Shown one piece after another: positions 34,115-48,708 of a stretch of DNA of 64,000 nt. The DNA comes from Pilatotrama ljubarskyi (taxonomy: Eukaryota; Basidiomycota; Agaricomycetes; Polyporales; Polyporaceae): contig MU277681.1 in the NCBI GenBank assembly GCA_022385805.1, positions 72,160-136,159 on the forward strand, given 5' to 3'. Under the pieces are notes generated by a model. The model saw only the letters and a program-made list of their open reading frames with translations. It had not been told where the DNA came from and made no database searches. The translations under genes were made by a program, and so were the position numbers. Every line of letters begins with the position of its first letter. The first letter of the stretch is position 1.

Positions 34115-37022
34115 GGGACAGGGGGCGGGGCGGGGGAAGAGATAGAGGGCAGCGGAGGGAGAGGATATGGGCGACCATATTTAGGGAGGCGAGGAGGAAC
34201 GCGTGGTAGCAGCCCGCTTGGGCGACACGCTGCCATACGCCCAGAGCACCTGGTGGCTACTGCCGCCTGCCTTTCCCGTCGCTCGCACCCGCGCATACAT
34301 CCACCTTTGTCTCGACACACACTGCATCGCCGTCCCCATCTCCGCGCGCAGGGCCAGCACAATATTCGCAGGCAGACAAACTGATACAGTAAAATCGTGG
34401 TTTCTGAGACCGAGCGCACGGCTCCGTCCGCCGGGCCCTCGCCCAGAAAGGCAGGTGGCGGAGCGGGCGAGCGGCGATGAGCCGCATCCTCCCACATGGA
34501 CCCACTCCTCCTGCCTCGCGCCCAGTCCGCCCCTGTCCCCTCTGCGTCCGCGCAGACGTCGCAGAACGAGTCGAGGACACTCCTGACATGCTGGGCGTGT
34601 TCTTTGTGCCCGTTGGAGGAGGCAGAATGGGCGCATTCCGCATATGTTGCCGCTTCTTCACACGTTCTCGCCGCACGATCACCACGTTGGGCCTCTCTTC
34701 TCTGCGCTTTCGCTCGCCCTCCCCTCCTCCCCGCGCGTACGTAACGTCCCAATCTGATCAGTCCACCCACTCGGCCTTGCGCACGCAGATATCCGCCTCC
34801 ACGCGTCCGCCCGTCAGACATCACGTCTTTTAGCCACACTTCTTCTCGCAGCACGCAGTCTGCACCGACCATGCCCCGTTCGGGGAGGTACATACATACA
34901 ACCTGCGCACGGTCCCACGCGACTATGTATCTCGCACAGACCAATCTTTCATTTCAGATGGGCCATCGTCCAGTGCACGAGGCTCTCTTTCATGTCCCGT
35001 TCGCTTTTCCAAACATCGAACACAAACCCCGGTCCGGCGGGGCGTGCCAGGCTTCTGCGCTTGCTCAGATCCCCTGCAGCATGCCTGACGCCTGCGCCGC
35101 CGTACCGCAAACCGTCTCCCCTTTCGCCCGTTATGAACACGAACTGCGTGCCACCCCGCTTCTAAGCATCGCGGGCGCCCCGGACGCCTCGGTGGGCGTC
35201 GTCGCCGTACGTACTGCGCGTGCCAGCCAGGCGTGTTACTCACTCGTCGCTGTGGTCGTCGAAACCCACGCCCCCGGTGTGCGCGAAACTCGTTACGGAA
35301 CCGACGTGCGATCCGTTTCTGTGCCTGCGCGGACGTCATACCGTGCAAGTGTGGGACGCTCTCAGGTCTGCCATCCGCCGACCGGGAGAGGGCGTGCGGT
35401 GATGCCGATGATCCCATCCGTCCATCCACAGAGCGTGGACCATGGCGTTCGACACGTCTTGTTGCGCTGATGTGATCTCCTCAGTCCGAAGGCAGCTTGT
35501 TCACAATCTATGTCGAACCGCACTCTACTAAGCGCTTCCCGTATGTCTCTACATGCTGTACCCGGAGCATCGTTTCACGCTCCGCCGCCCTTCTCCCGTC
35601 CTCGTTCCCATCATCAGAACGCGGATGAGGAGGCTGCTCAACAAGACGGTACCAAGACCTACCTCGGTATGTCAAGACTCAATACCAGTACAGTCCTCAC
35701 TATTCGCACCTGCTGGGAGCGTGCGCACCATATAGGCCATTCAAGATCCATCTCTGGCGTGTCTGGGGTCACTGGTGCGATCATCTGTCCCAAATCCGTA
35801 GCAGGTCTGTGCTCTCTCCGAGTCTCCGATAGTCCAGTCTTGCTCACGCCGCATCTCTAGGACCGTCGAGCTAGGGGCAGCGTCAGAAGTGCAGGTCGCT
35901 CAACAGAGACCCGCGTACACTACGGCGGCCGGACCCGGCTCCTCCTTCCTTGTCCGAGTCCTGCGAACGCGAACGGCCAACGGTATCACCGACAGCTTGC
36001 AGGATGCAGGATCCGGCAGTGGCTGATTGCTGCTTCCCCAGCCGATTTGGCTTGTCAGACCACGCTAAGGGTCCGCACACACAGCTCCGAGGCCGGAGCC
36101 TGATCAGACATCGCTCAATCGGCGTCCCATCGCCCCCGCTGCCCCCGCAGAGTTGAGGCAGGCGCGGCCGATTCGGGCTTAGCGTCTCAGATCTCCCACG
36201 CAAGTCTGCGACTATGCTTGCAGGGCTTCTGCGGCATCTCTTCCGACCGTTGGGCTATCGTGCAGCGCAACCGCGGGAGGCCGGAGCAGTGTGCAGTAAG
36301 TACTTATGTATGTACATACGCCCGGAGCTCGTCGAGCGCTGGGGTCCTCTCTGCAGTTCATCGTGATTGTGCCAGAGCTGGCAGAAGCAGGGAGAAACCA
36401 AACGCAAAGTTTACCTCTCCCGGATGGATCCTGCTGCTACCGGTGCTGCACTGCTGTGTGAGCTCTTCTACGGCGCACGATGCTCCCCACACCCTCAAAG
36501 CTTCAAGGCTACACGCCGCGGACGGTTCTTCCCTCTCGGCTGCCCCTTCCGCTCAAGGTCTCAGGCCGGGTCTTGAAGCTTCGGGATGGGGCTTCGCAGG
36601 CACTGGCACGAAGCGGACCACGTCGTTTGCAGAATCGCAAATAACGCCCCGCATCGCCTGCCGGTCCCTGTGTCAATCATGATCAAGGACAAAGACTCCC
36701 AAACGGCTTCCAAAACCCCAAGATCTCCTTTTCCCCCCACCACAAGCCCGAATCTAATCTGGCAAGTGCCTCCACGAGGTCTATCCCGAGGACCTGAGAG
36801 GAGGAGTGATGGGGTTTCGCCGGGATAGGCAGGTGGCGAGCGTGAGATCGCGTCTTACTAGTACATATCACTGTGCGTGTCCGCGGGTTTCAAGTGTGCT
36901 GTTCTTGTTGTTGTATTACTGATGCTTCCCATGACCGGTATACAGAGATGCATCGTGGCATCATGCAGCGACGATGACGGTGTTCACGATGGTGCATGAT
37001 CAAAAGGGGCAAGTGAAAGGCT
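34115..37022. other. Gene-poor stretch of 2.9 kb
   Basis: The left end should be the promoter of the TCP11-like gene. No supported gene follows. A minus-strand candidate at 34949-35330 can be spliced into about 100 residues, but it has no recognisable motif and is not annotated. The right end runs into LINE-derived sequence. Confidence 0.45.
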
Positions 37023-37955
37023 TTGTTCTCCCCTGCCAATTTGCTTCCGCGACGGTTGCAAGTCAGTGGCAGGCGAGGGGATCGCTATTGTCATCCCGCT
37101 CTGGCCCGTGCGCGTGTCGTCTCGTCCCCCCTCTGCGCCTCTTGTCACGTACCCGAGACGGTCGATCACTACCTCCGCACATGCCGACGTTTCAGCGAAC
37201 CCCGCCACGCGCTGCGCCGCTCCTTGGGCAAGAAGCCGCTCACGCTGAAGCATGTTCTGGGGGACCCCAAGTGTCGCTCAGCCCTGCTGCAGTTTGTGGA
37301 AGCCACTGGCCGCTTCACCATGTATTCGACCTCCAGGAAGCTCAGCTGAGTGATCCCCCCCCTTTTTTCTTCTTCTTTCCCATTCACCCCAACTGCTCTC
37401 GAGTTTCTTTCTCTTCTTTTTCGCCTCGTCATTCGCTTTCCGTGTTGCTGCTCTCAGCCTCAGGCTCACTTGCCTGATAGGTTCGTGTCACGGGACACGC
37501 CACCCACTCTGCGTTCAAGTCTACCACTCCTCCCCAAGTCGCTCAAACCTCTCAGCCTCTATACCCTCAACACCCGGTACGAAGACTCGATGATTGCCGC
37601 ACCTCATCACCATTCCCCCCCCCCCCGGCGCTCGTCATATAGTTCGTAGTGTAGCACACCTTCGGGCGTTGGTGGGCCCCAGCCAACTTCCCTGGGGCTC
37701 GGGGGGAGTTTTTGGCCGTCGCCGGGGCAACCGACGACGTGCATCCCTTGGACCTCCCAAGACCGAAACGGCAGGGCGGACATAGTCACCTATGACGCAC
37801 CAGAGGCCAGGTTGCACCCCGCGCTCCTCTCTTCAATGGGCAGGAGGTGTTAGTGTAGCTTCATTCGTAGCCTTCATGTAGTACCGGGTAGTGACCACAT
37901 AGGCCGTAAACGGCCTGAGCGTCACTATAAGCCCGCGAATCTATCTATCTATGTC
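37023..37955 (+). mobile_element. 5'-truncated non-LTR retrotransposon (LINE) 3' end
   Basis: The plus-strand frame 37023-37349 encodes the C-terminal tail typical of fungal LINE polyproteins. It has a zinc-knuckle-like CASC..ETVDHYLRTC with C-x2-C-x7-H-x4-C spacing, then RRFSEPRHALRRSL and LLQFVEATGRF before a stop. A roughly 600-bp non-coding 3' region follows, with a C-homopolymer near 37619. It ends in a short tetranucleotide tail, tctatctatctat, near 37940-37953, as expected for target-primed insertions. No reverse-transcriptase or endonuclease part is present, so the copy is dead and 5' truncated. Clade assignment (Tad-like) is an inference. Confidence 0.6.
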
Positions 37956-40059
37956 ATCCCGCTGAGGCCAGCGCAGCGCAGCAAGTACATAATAACAGAT
38001 AATAACATGCCATCGCTTATAGATCTCCAGGTTATTCACCGGCGGTCGCACGCTATCGCACGCGCATTCCCTTCAATAGTCAATTGTCGCCGTCCTTTCC
38101 GCCGGTCTTTCCCCGCCTTATTCGTCCGTGCACAAGAGTGCCGAGTGGGCGCCACTCGAAGGCTGGGACGATGTAGCACCAGTACGTCGACCTCGTCCCG
38201 GCCTGCACAGGCCACTTACCTTTCTTGTGTTCCTCTAGCAGCCAAGAGTTTTTTCTTTTGTCGCGGGCGACAAACCACAGCACTGCGCAATTCACTGCGA
38301 GACGCTGCCAGCTTAGCTGTCTACACCACCTTGGTGCTGCTAGTAAGTTTAGATGCAAGCAATAGCCTCCGCCGACCGCCCAACCTGTTCTCCCTACGCC
38401 GTATACGTGCCGCAACGCTATTCTCCGGCACCGGGGCCTTCCCGCACTATATGGTTGCTTCTCCTCTTCGTCCCGGACCGGCAGCTCGTGGTCTGAGTGG
38501 AGGCGTGCAGACCGCAGATTGCCAATATAGACTTTGCACCGCTGATACGACGGATTCGGGAACCGGCGTGCGTACCCAGGTCCCAGCGGGAGGCGCGAGG
38601 AAGAGGCGAGCGGCGCACTCCGCCTGCACGGCCCCGGATATCCCGTCCACGTTGCGGCCGGGGGCTGCCTGAGAGCTGTCAGAATCGCAGGCGTGTACCC
38701 CCTAGAAGACGGGACGCTTCGTACTGCTGCCTGCGGTGAGCCCATTATCACGTCAGGGAACCGTCGTCGCTGACACCTCCAGCTATCATTGCCACGCAGG
38801 GCCTTCCGCCATTCGACTCGACGGGTAGCTCGAAGCGTGAGCCTATCGCGGCCTAGAACCCAGAGCAGAGAGCCGGTCGAGCTGGCCGCTGCTCGTGTTG
38901 GGGACGTCGAGGCGGCGTCGTGACCAGGGTCGCTCCCACAGCGAGCTTCGCGGGCGCAGGGCAGAGCAGGTCGAACTCAACGCATACGCCATCGGTGTCG
39001 TCGCTGCGAGCCCTGCAGCACGGTGGCTCGTCCGGCTGTTGGACGTTGGGCGGGCGTGTGCGGTCCCTCGTGTCGTGCCTCTTCGCCGCGCTTCGACCGA
39101 GGATCCCGCGGTGGACGAACTCTAGTTCGAGTTGCTGACTAGCTGCTGTGCGGCGGGCGTGCAGGTGAGTAGGCTTTGCATGTACGTACGTCTGGCGTAC
39201 AGCGGTGCACGCTCAGAGTCTGGCGGTCGGCGATGCAGCAGGTAGTAGCGCCATGCTGGCTGGCTGGCTAGCTAATGGAGTGGACTGGCCAGCGCGGCGC
39301 ATGAGGGTTGACCCGCTCAGAAGGAGCGGACATGAATGCGCCGTAGAGATCTGTGGGAGGAGCGTCCCGGTCAGCCAGGCAATCTCCGCGTCCTGTGCTA
39401 CTAGGTACTGCCAGTGTGTTATCTTTGTCGACCGGAGGGGAGCTTCCGTGGTTGGAGAAACCTTCACTATGTTCTATGTCAACGAGGCTCTGTTGGACGA
39501 CCATCCGCTGAACAAGCTTGCACAGCGTCCGTGGCCGCGTCTGCGCCGCGCAGTGCGCTTCTCCGACTCGAGTCTGACAGCGCACCCATCGTGTTCTGGA
39601 TATCCTGCTGCTGCATGGACATCCATGCCTTCGTTCTGTCGATGTTTGACGTCACGCATTAATGTCAGCGAATCTAGGTCCTCGCCGTGGAATCTATCGT
39701 AACTTGGCCGCATGCGGAGAACGTGTTCAAGTCGTGATCAGTCCGACGGAGTCTATCATCCACGCTGCCTACCCGGTGGGACAGAACCACCATGCATGTC
39801 GCTTGAGGACAGAGCAGAGCAATCGTACGATCCTTTTCCTTGTGTCTGCCACTCGCTCCTGCATGCGTGCAGGGACTACATAGCCAGAAGAAGAAACATG
39901 AGACGTTTGCATCGTGATGGAAAATATGTACAAGTATACGTATACGCGCCGGTGTTCATACCGTGTTGTCTCCTTCCACTTTCCTCCTTTGACAATGTCC
40001 GTGGCGTGCACACGCGGCAGGGGCGCGTCGACATACGCGCACTGGGTTGGCGCATTGTC
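37956..40059. other. Gene-poor stretch of 2.1 kb
   Basis: No frame has recognisable protein motifs, despite two overlapping open frames of about 220 codons at 38007-38751. It may include further decayed repeat DNA and the 3' UTR of VMA2 at the right end. Confidence 0.45.
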
Positions 40060-42215
<2,156 letters not shown>

Positions 42216-42474
42216 CCTGGACGTCGTTGGTGGTGGCGGAAAGAGGAAGGACGGCAGCTGTGGCCGCTCGACGCAGTGACGTCCGGCCCAGCGGTTACGA
42301 CACCATAAGCGCTCATGTGCGCACTATGAGATTGACTTTCCCACGGCTCTTCTTCGTTACACTCAGGCACAGAGCCGACGTGCGTGGCACTCTACACCAA
42401 CCCACACCACATGTGAGCCAGAAAACGAGCCGCAATCAAAGCAAACATTATATACGGGGCTGGGCGGAAAAGTA

Positions 42475-45400
42475 CTACGTAGACTGGGCGCTCTGCAGGA
42501 GCTCGATGCAACGCTTCGCAGCGCCATCCACTATAGCCTTGTCTCCTGACGACCTAGCATTGTGCATTCTGTCAGACGTGCCACGAAATGGATAAACATA
42601 TGGACTTGCCACTCTGTCTCGAGGAGGATCTCTTCCACCTCTTCGGTCTCAATACCTGTCTCCTTGCTCGAGAGGACGAGGTACAAGTACTCCGCGGTGT
42701 CCGCACGGACCTATGTCGGCTGCGTCAGCCTTTTAGCTCTTTCTATTCTAATCATCACCCACTCGAGGATATTGGTGAGCTAGGAATTGCAATAGCTGGG
42801 AGACACAATCTCTGCGCAACTCCTTAAGGGGTAGCAGGTTTACGAGGCTGATACTTGTCAGCTACTGATAAGCCTGCTGTAGTGTAGCGAACTCACCATC
42901 TCATTGAGACGTTGATCCGCTGGGGATTCTTCAAGCGGGATACGTTCTTAGATACCAGTGAAAGGAGTGAGCGTAATCTATAGAGGTATTGGTTAGCAAT
43001 CGTAACTGCCCAGTCGTCTGCACATACGTCTGCAGGCCCTCCGGATCTTGCGGTAGATTCTCGAAGGCGTCGGCCTCGAGCAGGACGTTGTATGTTTGCA
43101 ATGAAGGGATCACCGCATTGTTTGAGCCTGGATTCTTCTGCGCCTGTGCAAGAAGATCACGCGCAAGGCCGCGCTGGTCATAGTGGTCGGAAAGGTCCGT
43201 GGCTATGGGCAGTCGGAGGGCATATGCCACAAGCGCGGAAGCGACAGGCCGTTGCTATTTGAAAGCTCAGCCGACGCTTGTAGATTGAGCAGAATTCACT
43301 GACTGTGCTATCTGTCTTCGTACTTGTGCTCAGGACGAGGCCAGCCAGGAGTTGTTCCCGATAGCGTTCTATATCGAGCAGTTGCACCGCTCGAGGAAAT
43401 AGCCAGCTACTATCATTCCACCCAACTGAGTCGTTATCGCTAGTGATACCGCTAATTAGCGCAGGCCGTCAAGTCACCAAGCATGCTCACCTCAGGAAAA
43501 GCTCTTTCATCTTCGCTCCACCATGTATCTGCCATGGCCTAGGGTCCTGTACAGCAGGCGGTGGCAGCAAGAGCAAACCAACGAAGCTCTCTCCTGCCTG
43601 ATGCCTGACGTTGTCCAGCCTCTCGACGCCCTGCTTCAGTATGCCGCCAATGACGCCGTGGAACTTATCCGAAGGAAGGTATCTTGGGAAGTCATGAACC
43701 GCAGCCGAATGCGCGAAGAGCGTCTCTACGAAGGATGCGAGACCCTTCACGCAAGCCGTGCGCACCCATGAACCGACGTCGCCACGTTCATCGCTTGTAT
43801 AGTCCGTCAGGCCATCCAGGAGGGCGTCCGTCATCTCACAGATAAGTTCTGCCGATAAGTCTAGGTGGATGTTAGTAGTACTCCACGAGCTCATTATTGA
43901 CGCTTACTTTGGGCCAACTTGTCGGAGACGTTGCCGAGAATATCTGGCATAGAGGCAAAGGCATTACGTCTAGCTTCGACATCTTGGCTTCCGTTCTATT
44001 AGGCGTTTCGGTATCAGCTAGACCATGAATGATAACGACAGCCGACCCACCTTGCGATCGACCATGCGTAGGAGACACCTCACTGCATTATCGACACCAT
44101 GCGGATGTGACGCGTAGTCCATGACACCGAGGGCCCTAGCCAGACTCTGCTGCATAGAGGGGCTCCCTGCTTCAAACTCCTTGATCAGGCGGTCGACCAC
44201 TGCGGAGCAGTCAACGAACCGGCTGACAGCCGCAAGTGCGACCGCAGCCGCCTCCTGGACCATAACGCTTCTGCTCCTCAGACCGGAATCTACGACCTGG
44301 CGCCAGTAGGGTACGGTGCTTTGAGCATGCTGAATCTCAGGGTACGAAATTCCAGCAGCAATGAGTCGGCATGCCGCTTCGGCAATGAGCTCCTGGCGCG
44401 GCGACTGGATGGTCGTCAGGGGCACGGTGGAGAGGAATGCGAAGACCTGCTGGAAGGTGAGCGCGATTGTTCATTCCTGAGCCGAGCGAACTCGCCTTCC
44501 GCCGCTCAGGCTCAAGGTCTTGGGAATTTGGGGCGTCGCGGAAGGCTGTGGCAAGCTCAGTAAGTGCCAGGAGTGCCCCATGAACGTCGCCCGAATCTGG
44601 TACTTTGAGCAGCTTAGCCTGCCGCAGAACAACGGTCACATGAGCGAGCTCAGCAGCATTCAACCAGTCTTACCGCACGCGACGCAGCCTGGGGCGCCAA
44701 TGTACCGACGTCCAACTCGCAGATCGCGCGCAAGGACTGAGCACCGATTTGACGCATCGCGGGATCCCAGTGGCGGAGTGTCACAGACAGGAGGTGATCG
44801 ATCAAGAATGGACGATATTCCGCATGCCTGTATAGGGCGTCTCAGCGGCAACGATGCACCTATTAGGAGAGCACGTACTCAGCCACTTCACGGGCAGCCA
44901 CAAGAAACGCGTTTCTGCGGATGCCGATTGCGTAGAAATCCGTCTTTCGCAAAACGTCTATGCCGTGCGGAAACAAGCTCTGCGGGCCGCCATCAGTCGT
45001 GCTCCCGCAGTTAAGCGTGATACTCACCGTGCGGCCGACATACTCCTGAAATGCAGCACTTGCGGCTCGTCGTATGTGAATTTCCCGATCAAAGAGCGAG
45101 ACTGTCACAAGATGGTGAGCCAGGTCAAGTGCATGCGGTTTCAGGGCTTCTGCGCTCTGTGCGCGAGCGAGGGACCAGAGGACGTAGGACGCAGCATCTC
45201 GCACATTTGAACCGATCGAATGCGCGCCTTTCCGGATATCGAAGTAGAGTGCCTACTTTGGTGTAAATGGTCGCGGCTTGGCGTCGATCTGCACGGTATG
45301 TTACACACCTTGTACAACCACCCAACTAGCGCCGCGAGGCGTTCATCTGGTATAAGGCCGCGTCTGGCCATCTCGGCGCATGCAAGACATGCACCATGCC

Positions 45401-46956
45401 ACGTGCTCTCTGCGACGCTCGGCATGTCGTAAATGCTGGCGACTGCGATGGAGTGGATAGCGAAGAGCTGAAGGACCTGATCCAGGACTTGCTCTGCAAA
45501 GTCCGCAGGCAGCCTCTCGCAGATCCTTGCCACGCCCTTGGCTGCCGAGTAGCGCACGATAGTGTCCTGCGCAAGAGGGGTCCAGGCTCAACGCTACGAA
45601 AGTAGCGGGAGGATGATTGATGCAAACCTTGTCGCGCAACGCTCTGAACAGTTCCCCGAGCACGTTCTCAACCTCCTCAGGGACTTCAATATCCTCCTCG
45701 TCGAGGGCATCCGTTTGCATGTTCCCTTCAGCAGTCAGTGCACGTCCTTCCGGAAATGGTCAGCTCCACCACCGCGCTGACAATGCAGAGCATACCCTTC
45801 GCACGAAGCCTCCGGGCCTTCGCAGGTAGCAACCGGATCACGATTCTGGCTATGAGTTTCGAGCGCAGTTTCCGGATCAGTGTGTTGCCCATTAGCTGCT
45901 GGTTGCCTTCCAACACTTGGGCGATTTTGAGCATGGATGCCTTCTGCATCTGCACTTGCTCGGCGGAGCCAAGTTTCGCGACCTCACAGACCACTCGGAG
46001 TATACCCATTACCTGGAATGGGTCTCGTGTAAGTCATTCTAGTGTTGTCCCGGAACGTACAACATACCGGGAAGGGATCTACCGATCCATCGATAGTGTT
46101 TGAAGCGTAGGACAGAAAGCCAGGAAATCGCGAAGTCATATCTTTCCTAGACAGAGTCAGGGTCGTGCAAGAACACAAGAGCTCAGCAGTGTCACCTCAT
46201 GTATAACCTCGACAGCAGGATGGCCGCGCCTTCACGATCGACACCCGCTTTCCCTAGGAACGACTTGGCGATGTCCTCGATTCTAGTCGCAGTTTCGCCC
46301 ACGTGTCCAGCCTCGTCAAATTGTTCGAGATCGAAGGGTATCATGCAAACGAGAGAAAGCCAGAGCAAAACAGCATAACGAAGCGGCCATTGAGTCGGGT
46401 CTTGCGCAGGGCTATTCGGTGCAGTGATGTAGTCGAGCACCACGGTGAGATCGGCAATCTCATGAGGGAAGAACCTGGCTAGAACATGGTCAGAAATCAG
46501 CCTTCGGTTCAAGACGGTAGACGAACTGATGGTTTTGTATCCTCGGAATTTGATGAAGTGGTATACGAGCAAAGCTAGCAGGTAGAGTCTCCAGTTCGCG
46601 ACCGCCACCGAGCTCCTGCTCACGAACTTCTTGGCGTGGTCCTTCAAAGTTTCTACCACTGGTCCGAAGAGCTGCTCTAGGTATGGATCGAGGAGGTAAG
46701 GCTGTTCCTGGTACTTATCGAACTTGCGTGACGTTAGGTCAGTCAAGGGCACTAAGCAGCAGACGTCTTGACCCACGATCAGCGTGATCTTCCGGTGCAA
46801 GATGGCATCGGGCCTATTCTCATCTGCAGATGAGTCAGAGTACAGGTCCAATGCCAAGAACTGGTCCCTCAGAGTGACAAACTCCTCGTAATCTTCAAAA
46901 GTGGCGTAGAGTTTGCGGTCCTCGGCGGTCTCTGTGTCCGCATGGGCGCTTTCCAT
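42475..46956 (-). CDS. TBCD: Tubulin-folding cofactor D
   Basis: Cofactor D (yeast Cin1, fission yeast Alp1) captures beta-tubulin and assembles the alpha/beta heterodimer with cofactors C and E. It is a large HEAT-repeat protein spread over many short exons. Exon 1 (46956-46196) starts MESAHADTETAEDRKLYATF and contains KITLIVGQDVCCLVPLTDLT and VANWRLYLLALLVYHFIKFR. Later exons give SRFPGFLSYASNTIDGSVDP, VRYSAAKGVARICERLPADF, the HEAT segment GSNVRDAASYVLWSLARAQS, RDPAMRQ-type repeats and REHLDQ-like helices. The C-terminus shows EYLYLVLSSKETGIETEEVE, LLETEW and AAKRCIELLQSAQST. The last intron (42609-42554) starts GC: only donor gcaagt restores ETEW-SSGDKAIVDG and the normal end. An in-frame ATG upstream at 47154 would add 66 residues but is judged 5' UTR. 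Middle exon borders were not all fixed. Confidence 0.93.
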
Positions 46957-47448
46957 GGTTCGGACGGCCAACTCTCGATTAGGATGATAACTTGAGCCGC
47001 TCGCTATACCTCGCTGCGTTATTGCAGACGCGCGGAAAGCTTTCAGAGACCAAAGGCTGCGCCGAACGGCTCTAACAAGGACAGGTGCAGATGATCGTCG
47101 AGGGTCGACGCGGGTCGTAGATGGGAGTCTAGGATGAGTGGTGCGCGTCCACATATGGTAAGTCTTGTGGTTTCCGTTGAGCGCCTTTAGCGGACGCCGG
47201 GGCCGCTAGGAGTTGACATGGGTCGACTGGCCGAACTACCGAAGGCTCGGGGGCATGGTCTAGGAGCGTCTGTCCACAGGTGAGGCCGGTACCGACAATC
47301 AACTAGACTGAGCTGAGGCTTCCATGCTAACGTCCGTGAACCTGCGCACGTTCACATGATGGAATCCTACTGAAGTTCTCCCTCAATAATTCAGAGCACT
47401 CAGTGCGACAAAGGCTCCCCTTTTATGTGAGAGGTTCAAAGGACTGGG
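46957..47448. other. TBCD upstream region
   Basis: The 5' side of TBCD. The open frame continues upstream to an ATG at 47154, but no ordered sequence is encoded. No other gene. Confidence 0.45.
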
Positions 47449-47549
47449 CCAGCCTGGCAAGAGTTTCACTTTAGAGGTTCGAACTTCCTCACCTATCAGG
47501 CGTAATCCAGTACAAGTTCGAACCTCCAAACTGAAGTCCCTCAGCCTGG
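47449..47549. repeat. Imperfect inverted repeat with TTCGAA core arms
   Basis: Left arm 47449-47486 and right arm 47514-47549 are imperfect reverse complements, sharing aggttcgaactt and a ccag[cg]ctg outer part. The arms enclose about 27 nt. It looks like a small hairpin element abutting the MITE-like cluster. Confidence 0.6.
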
Positions 47550-47559
47550 AGAGCGCTAA

Positions 47560-47645
47560 TGTAACAACTGGGGAAAATGGAACGCGCCGGAATTGCACAC
47601 GGCACAACCGTTGGACTATCCGTCCCACTTTCCCAGTCTATTACA
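47560..47645. repeat. MITE-like palindrome, copy A
   Basis: It begins tgtaacaactggggaaa and ends in a partly decayed complement, tttcccagtctattaca. Relative to copy B the interior is reverse-complemented and carries an extra 17-19 nt. No coding capacity. Confidence 0.75.
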
Positions 47646-47647
47646 CC

Positions 47648-47732
47648 CTACTAGAGCCGTTACCTCGGTTGACTAAGCCGGGTCCAGCCACTCTAGTTGT
47701 AACGGCCGGGCAGCGCCGGCCGGGCCGTTACA
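47648..47732. repeat. 85-bp direct repeat, copy 1
   Basis: Identical over 85 bp to 47892-47976 and in the same orientation. Its right end is itself a GC-rich hairpin, tgtaacggccgggc with complementary gccgggccgttaca, so both repeat types end in TGTAAC/GTTACA. Identity implies recent duplication or gene conversion. Confidence 0.85.
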
Positions 47733-47820
47733 TAGCCCCCCTCGCGTTCGAGGCCAGGGGCTTTCAGTGCCAACTGTTTTGCACCGGGTTCGAACGCAGA
47801 ATCTCTCACGTTCCACCAAA

Positions 47821-47889
47821 TGTAACAACTGGGGAAAGTGGGACGGATAGTCCAACGGTTGTCGCGTTCCATTTTCCCCAGTTGTTACA
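47821..47889. repeat. MITE-like palindrome, copy B
   Basis: A 69-bp element with near-perfect terminal inverted repeats of 17 nt (tgtaacaactggggaaa at the left, its complement at the right). The interior cggatagtccaacggttg is the reverse complement of the interior of copy A. Confidence 0.82.
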
Positions 47890-47891
47890 TT

Positions 47892-47976
47892 CTACTAGAG
47901 CCGTTACCTCGGTTGACTAAGCCGGGTCCAGCCACTCTAGTTGTAACGGCCGGGCAGCGCCGGCCGGGCCGTTACA
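47892..47976. repeat. 85-bp direct repeat, copy 2
   Basis: Identical to 47648-47732 and two bases from palindrome B, just as copy 1 follows palindrome A. The palindrome-plus-85-bp unit is therefore present twice. Confidence 0.85.
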
Positions 47977-48708
47977 GCTAAGCTGCACAGTGAACCCGGT
48001 CCCGGCCAATCTGAACGTGAAGTCGGGGCAGCCAGTGAAGCATTCGGGCATAAGTGAATTGGATGATTTAAGGGGAAGTAGCAGGAGTACCGTAATCCAA
48101 CAAAAGCCGCGCAGGTGCCTTGAACGAGCTCAATTTCGTCTTGGAAGAGATACAGGTACCAACATCCAATGGGCGACGTAATCTCTTCCTTTGATCTTGA
48201 TCACTGTATCTCATACAGCTACAGCATCAGAGGCAGAAGACCTACCTGACACGCACGCATCAATATAGCGAGAGTGGGCTACTGCGGTGACAAGTTGCGG
48301 TACTATCCGTACCGTCGGTGACCGTACTACTAGTAAGTGTTGTAACACCTGGCCGACAGCGCATTCTGTGCGGTGTTCCGAACTTTTTTTTCCAAATAAG
48401 TGCCTCATGGATGGTCAAAATCGTAGGAATTGCGCATCGTGCAGATGATATGCAAAGGATCATGGAGTACGGAGGAGTTGTCTCCTCGAAGTTCAAGTTG
48501 CAGCCGAGACGGTCCTGAGCTGGGAAGGCTTGGGCGTCTATGAGGCGTTAGCTTCCCTACAACGTCATTCGTGCCTGTTACGGCAACTGTGTACGCTATA
48601 CCGTAGAGTAGCATCGGCCTGCCAAGCTCGACCACCGTCCACGGGCGCGTCCCTTCGCGTGCTCCTCGTCCTGGCGGTCCGCCGTTTCCTCTCTCTTTGG
48701 CCCTGGTC
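47977..48708. other. Upstream region of the PH-domain gene
   Basis: No gene seen. It should contain the promoter and 5' UTR of the PH-domain gene, with a CT-rich stretch just before its ATG. Confidence 0.45.

Noticed and set aside
34949..35330. Minus-strand spliced candidate of about 100 residues (ending MKESLVHWTMAHLK)
   Set aside because: A gtgagt donor and a ttag acceptor can be paired, but neither half has a recognisable motif and the strand and frame choice are not supported otherwise.
38007..38751. Two overlapping opposite-strand frames of about 220 codons
   Set aside because: Both lack motifs, start-site context and splice logic. They lie in a gene-poor, repeat-adjacent stretch.
46957..47154. 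66-residue N-terminal extension of TBCD with a presequence-like Arg/Ser composition
   Set aside because: TBCD is cytosolic and orthologues begin near MESAHAD..; this is treated as 5' UTR that happens to be open.
47470..47800. tRNA- or SINE-like B-box sequences (ggttcgaac) near the repeat cluster
   Set aside because: No cloverleaf can be formed around any of the three sites: T-stem pairing and the anticodon arm are missing.
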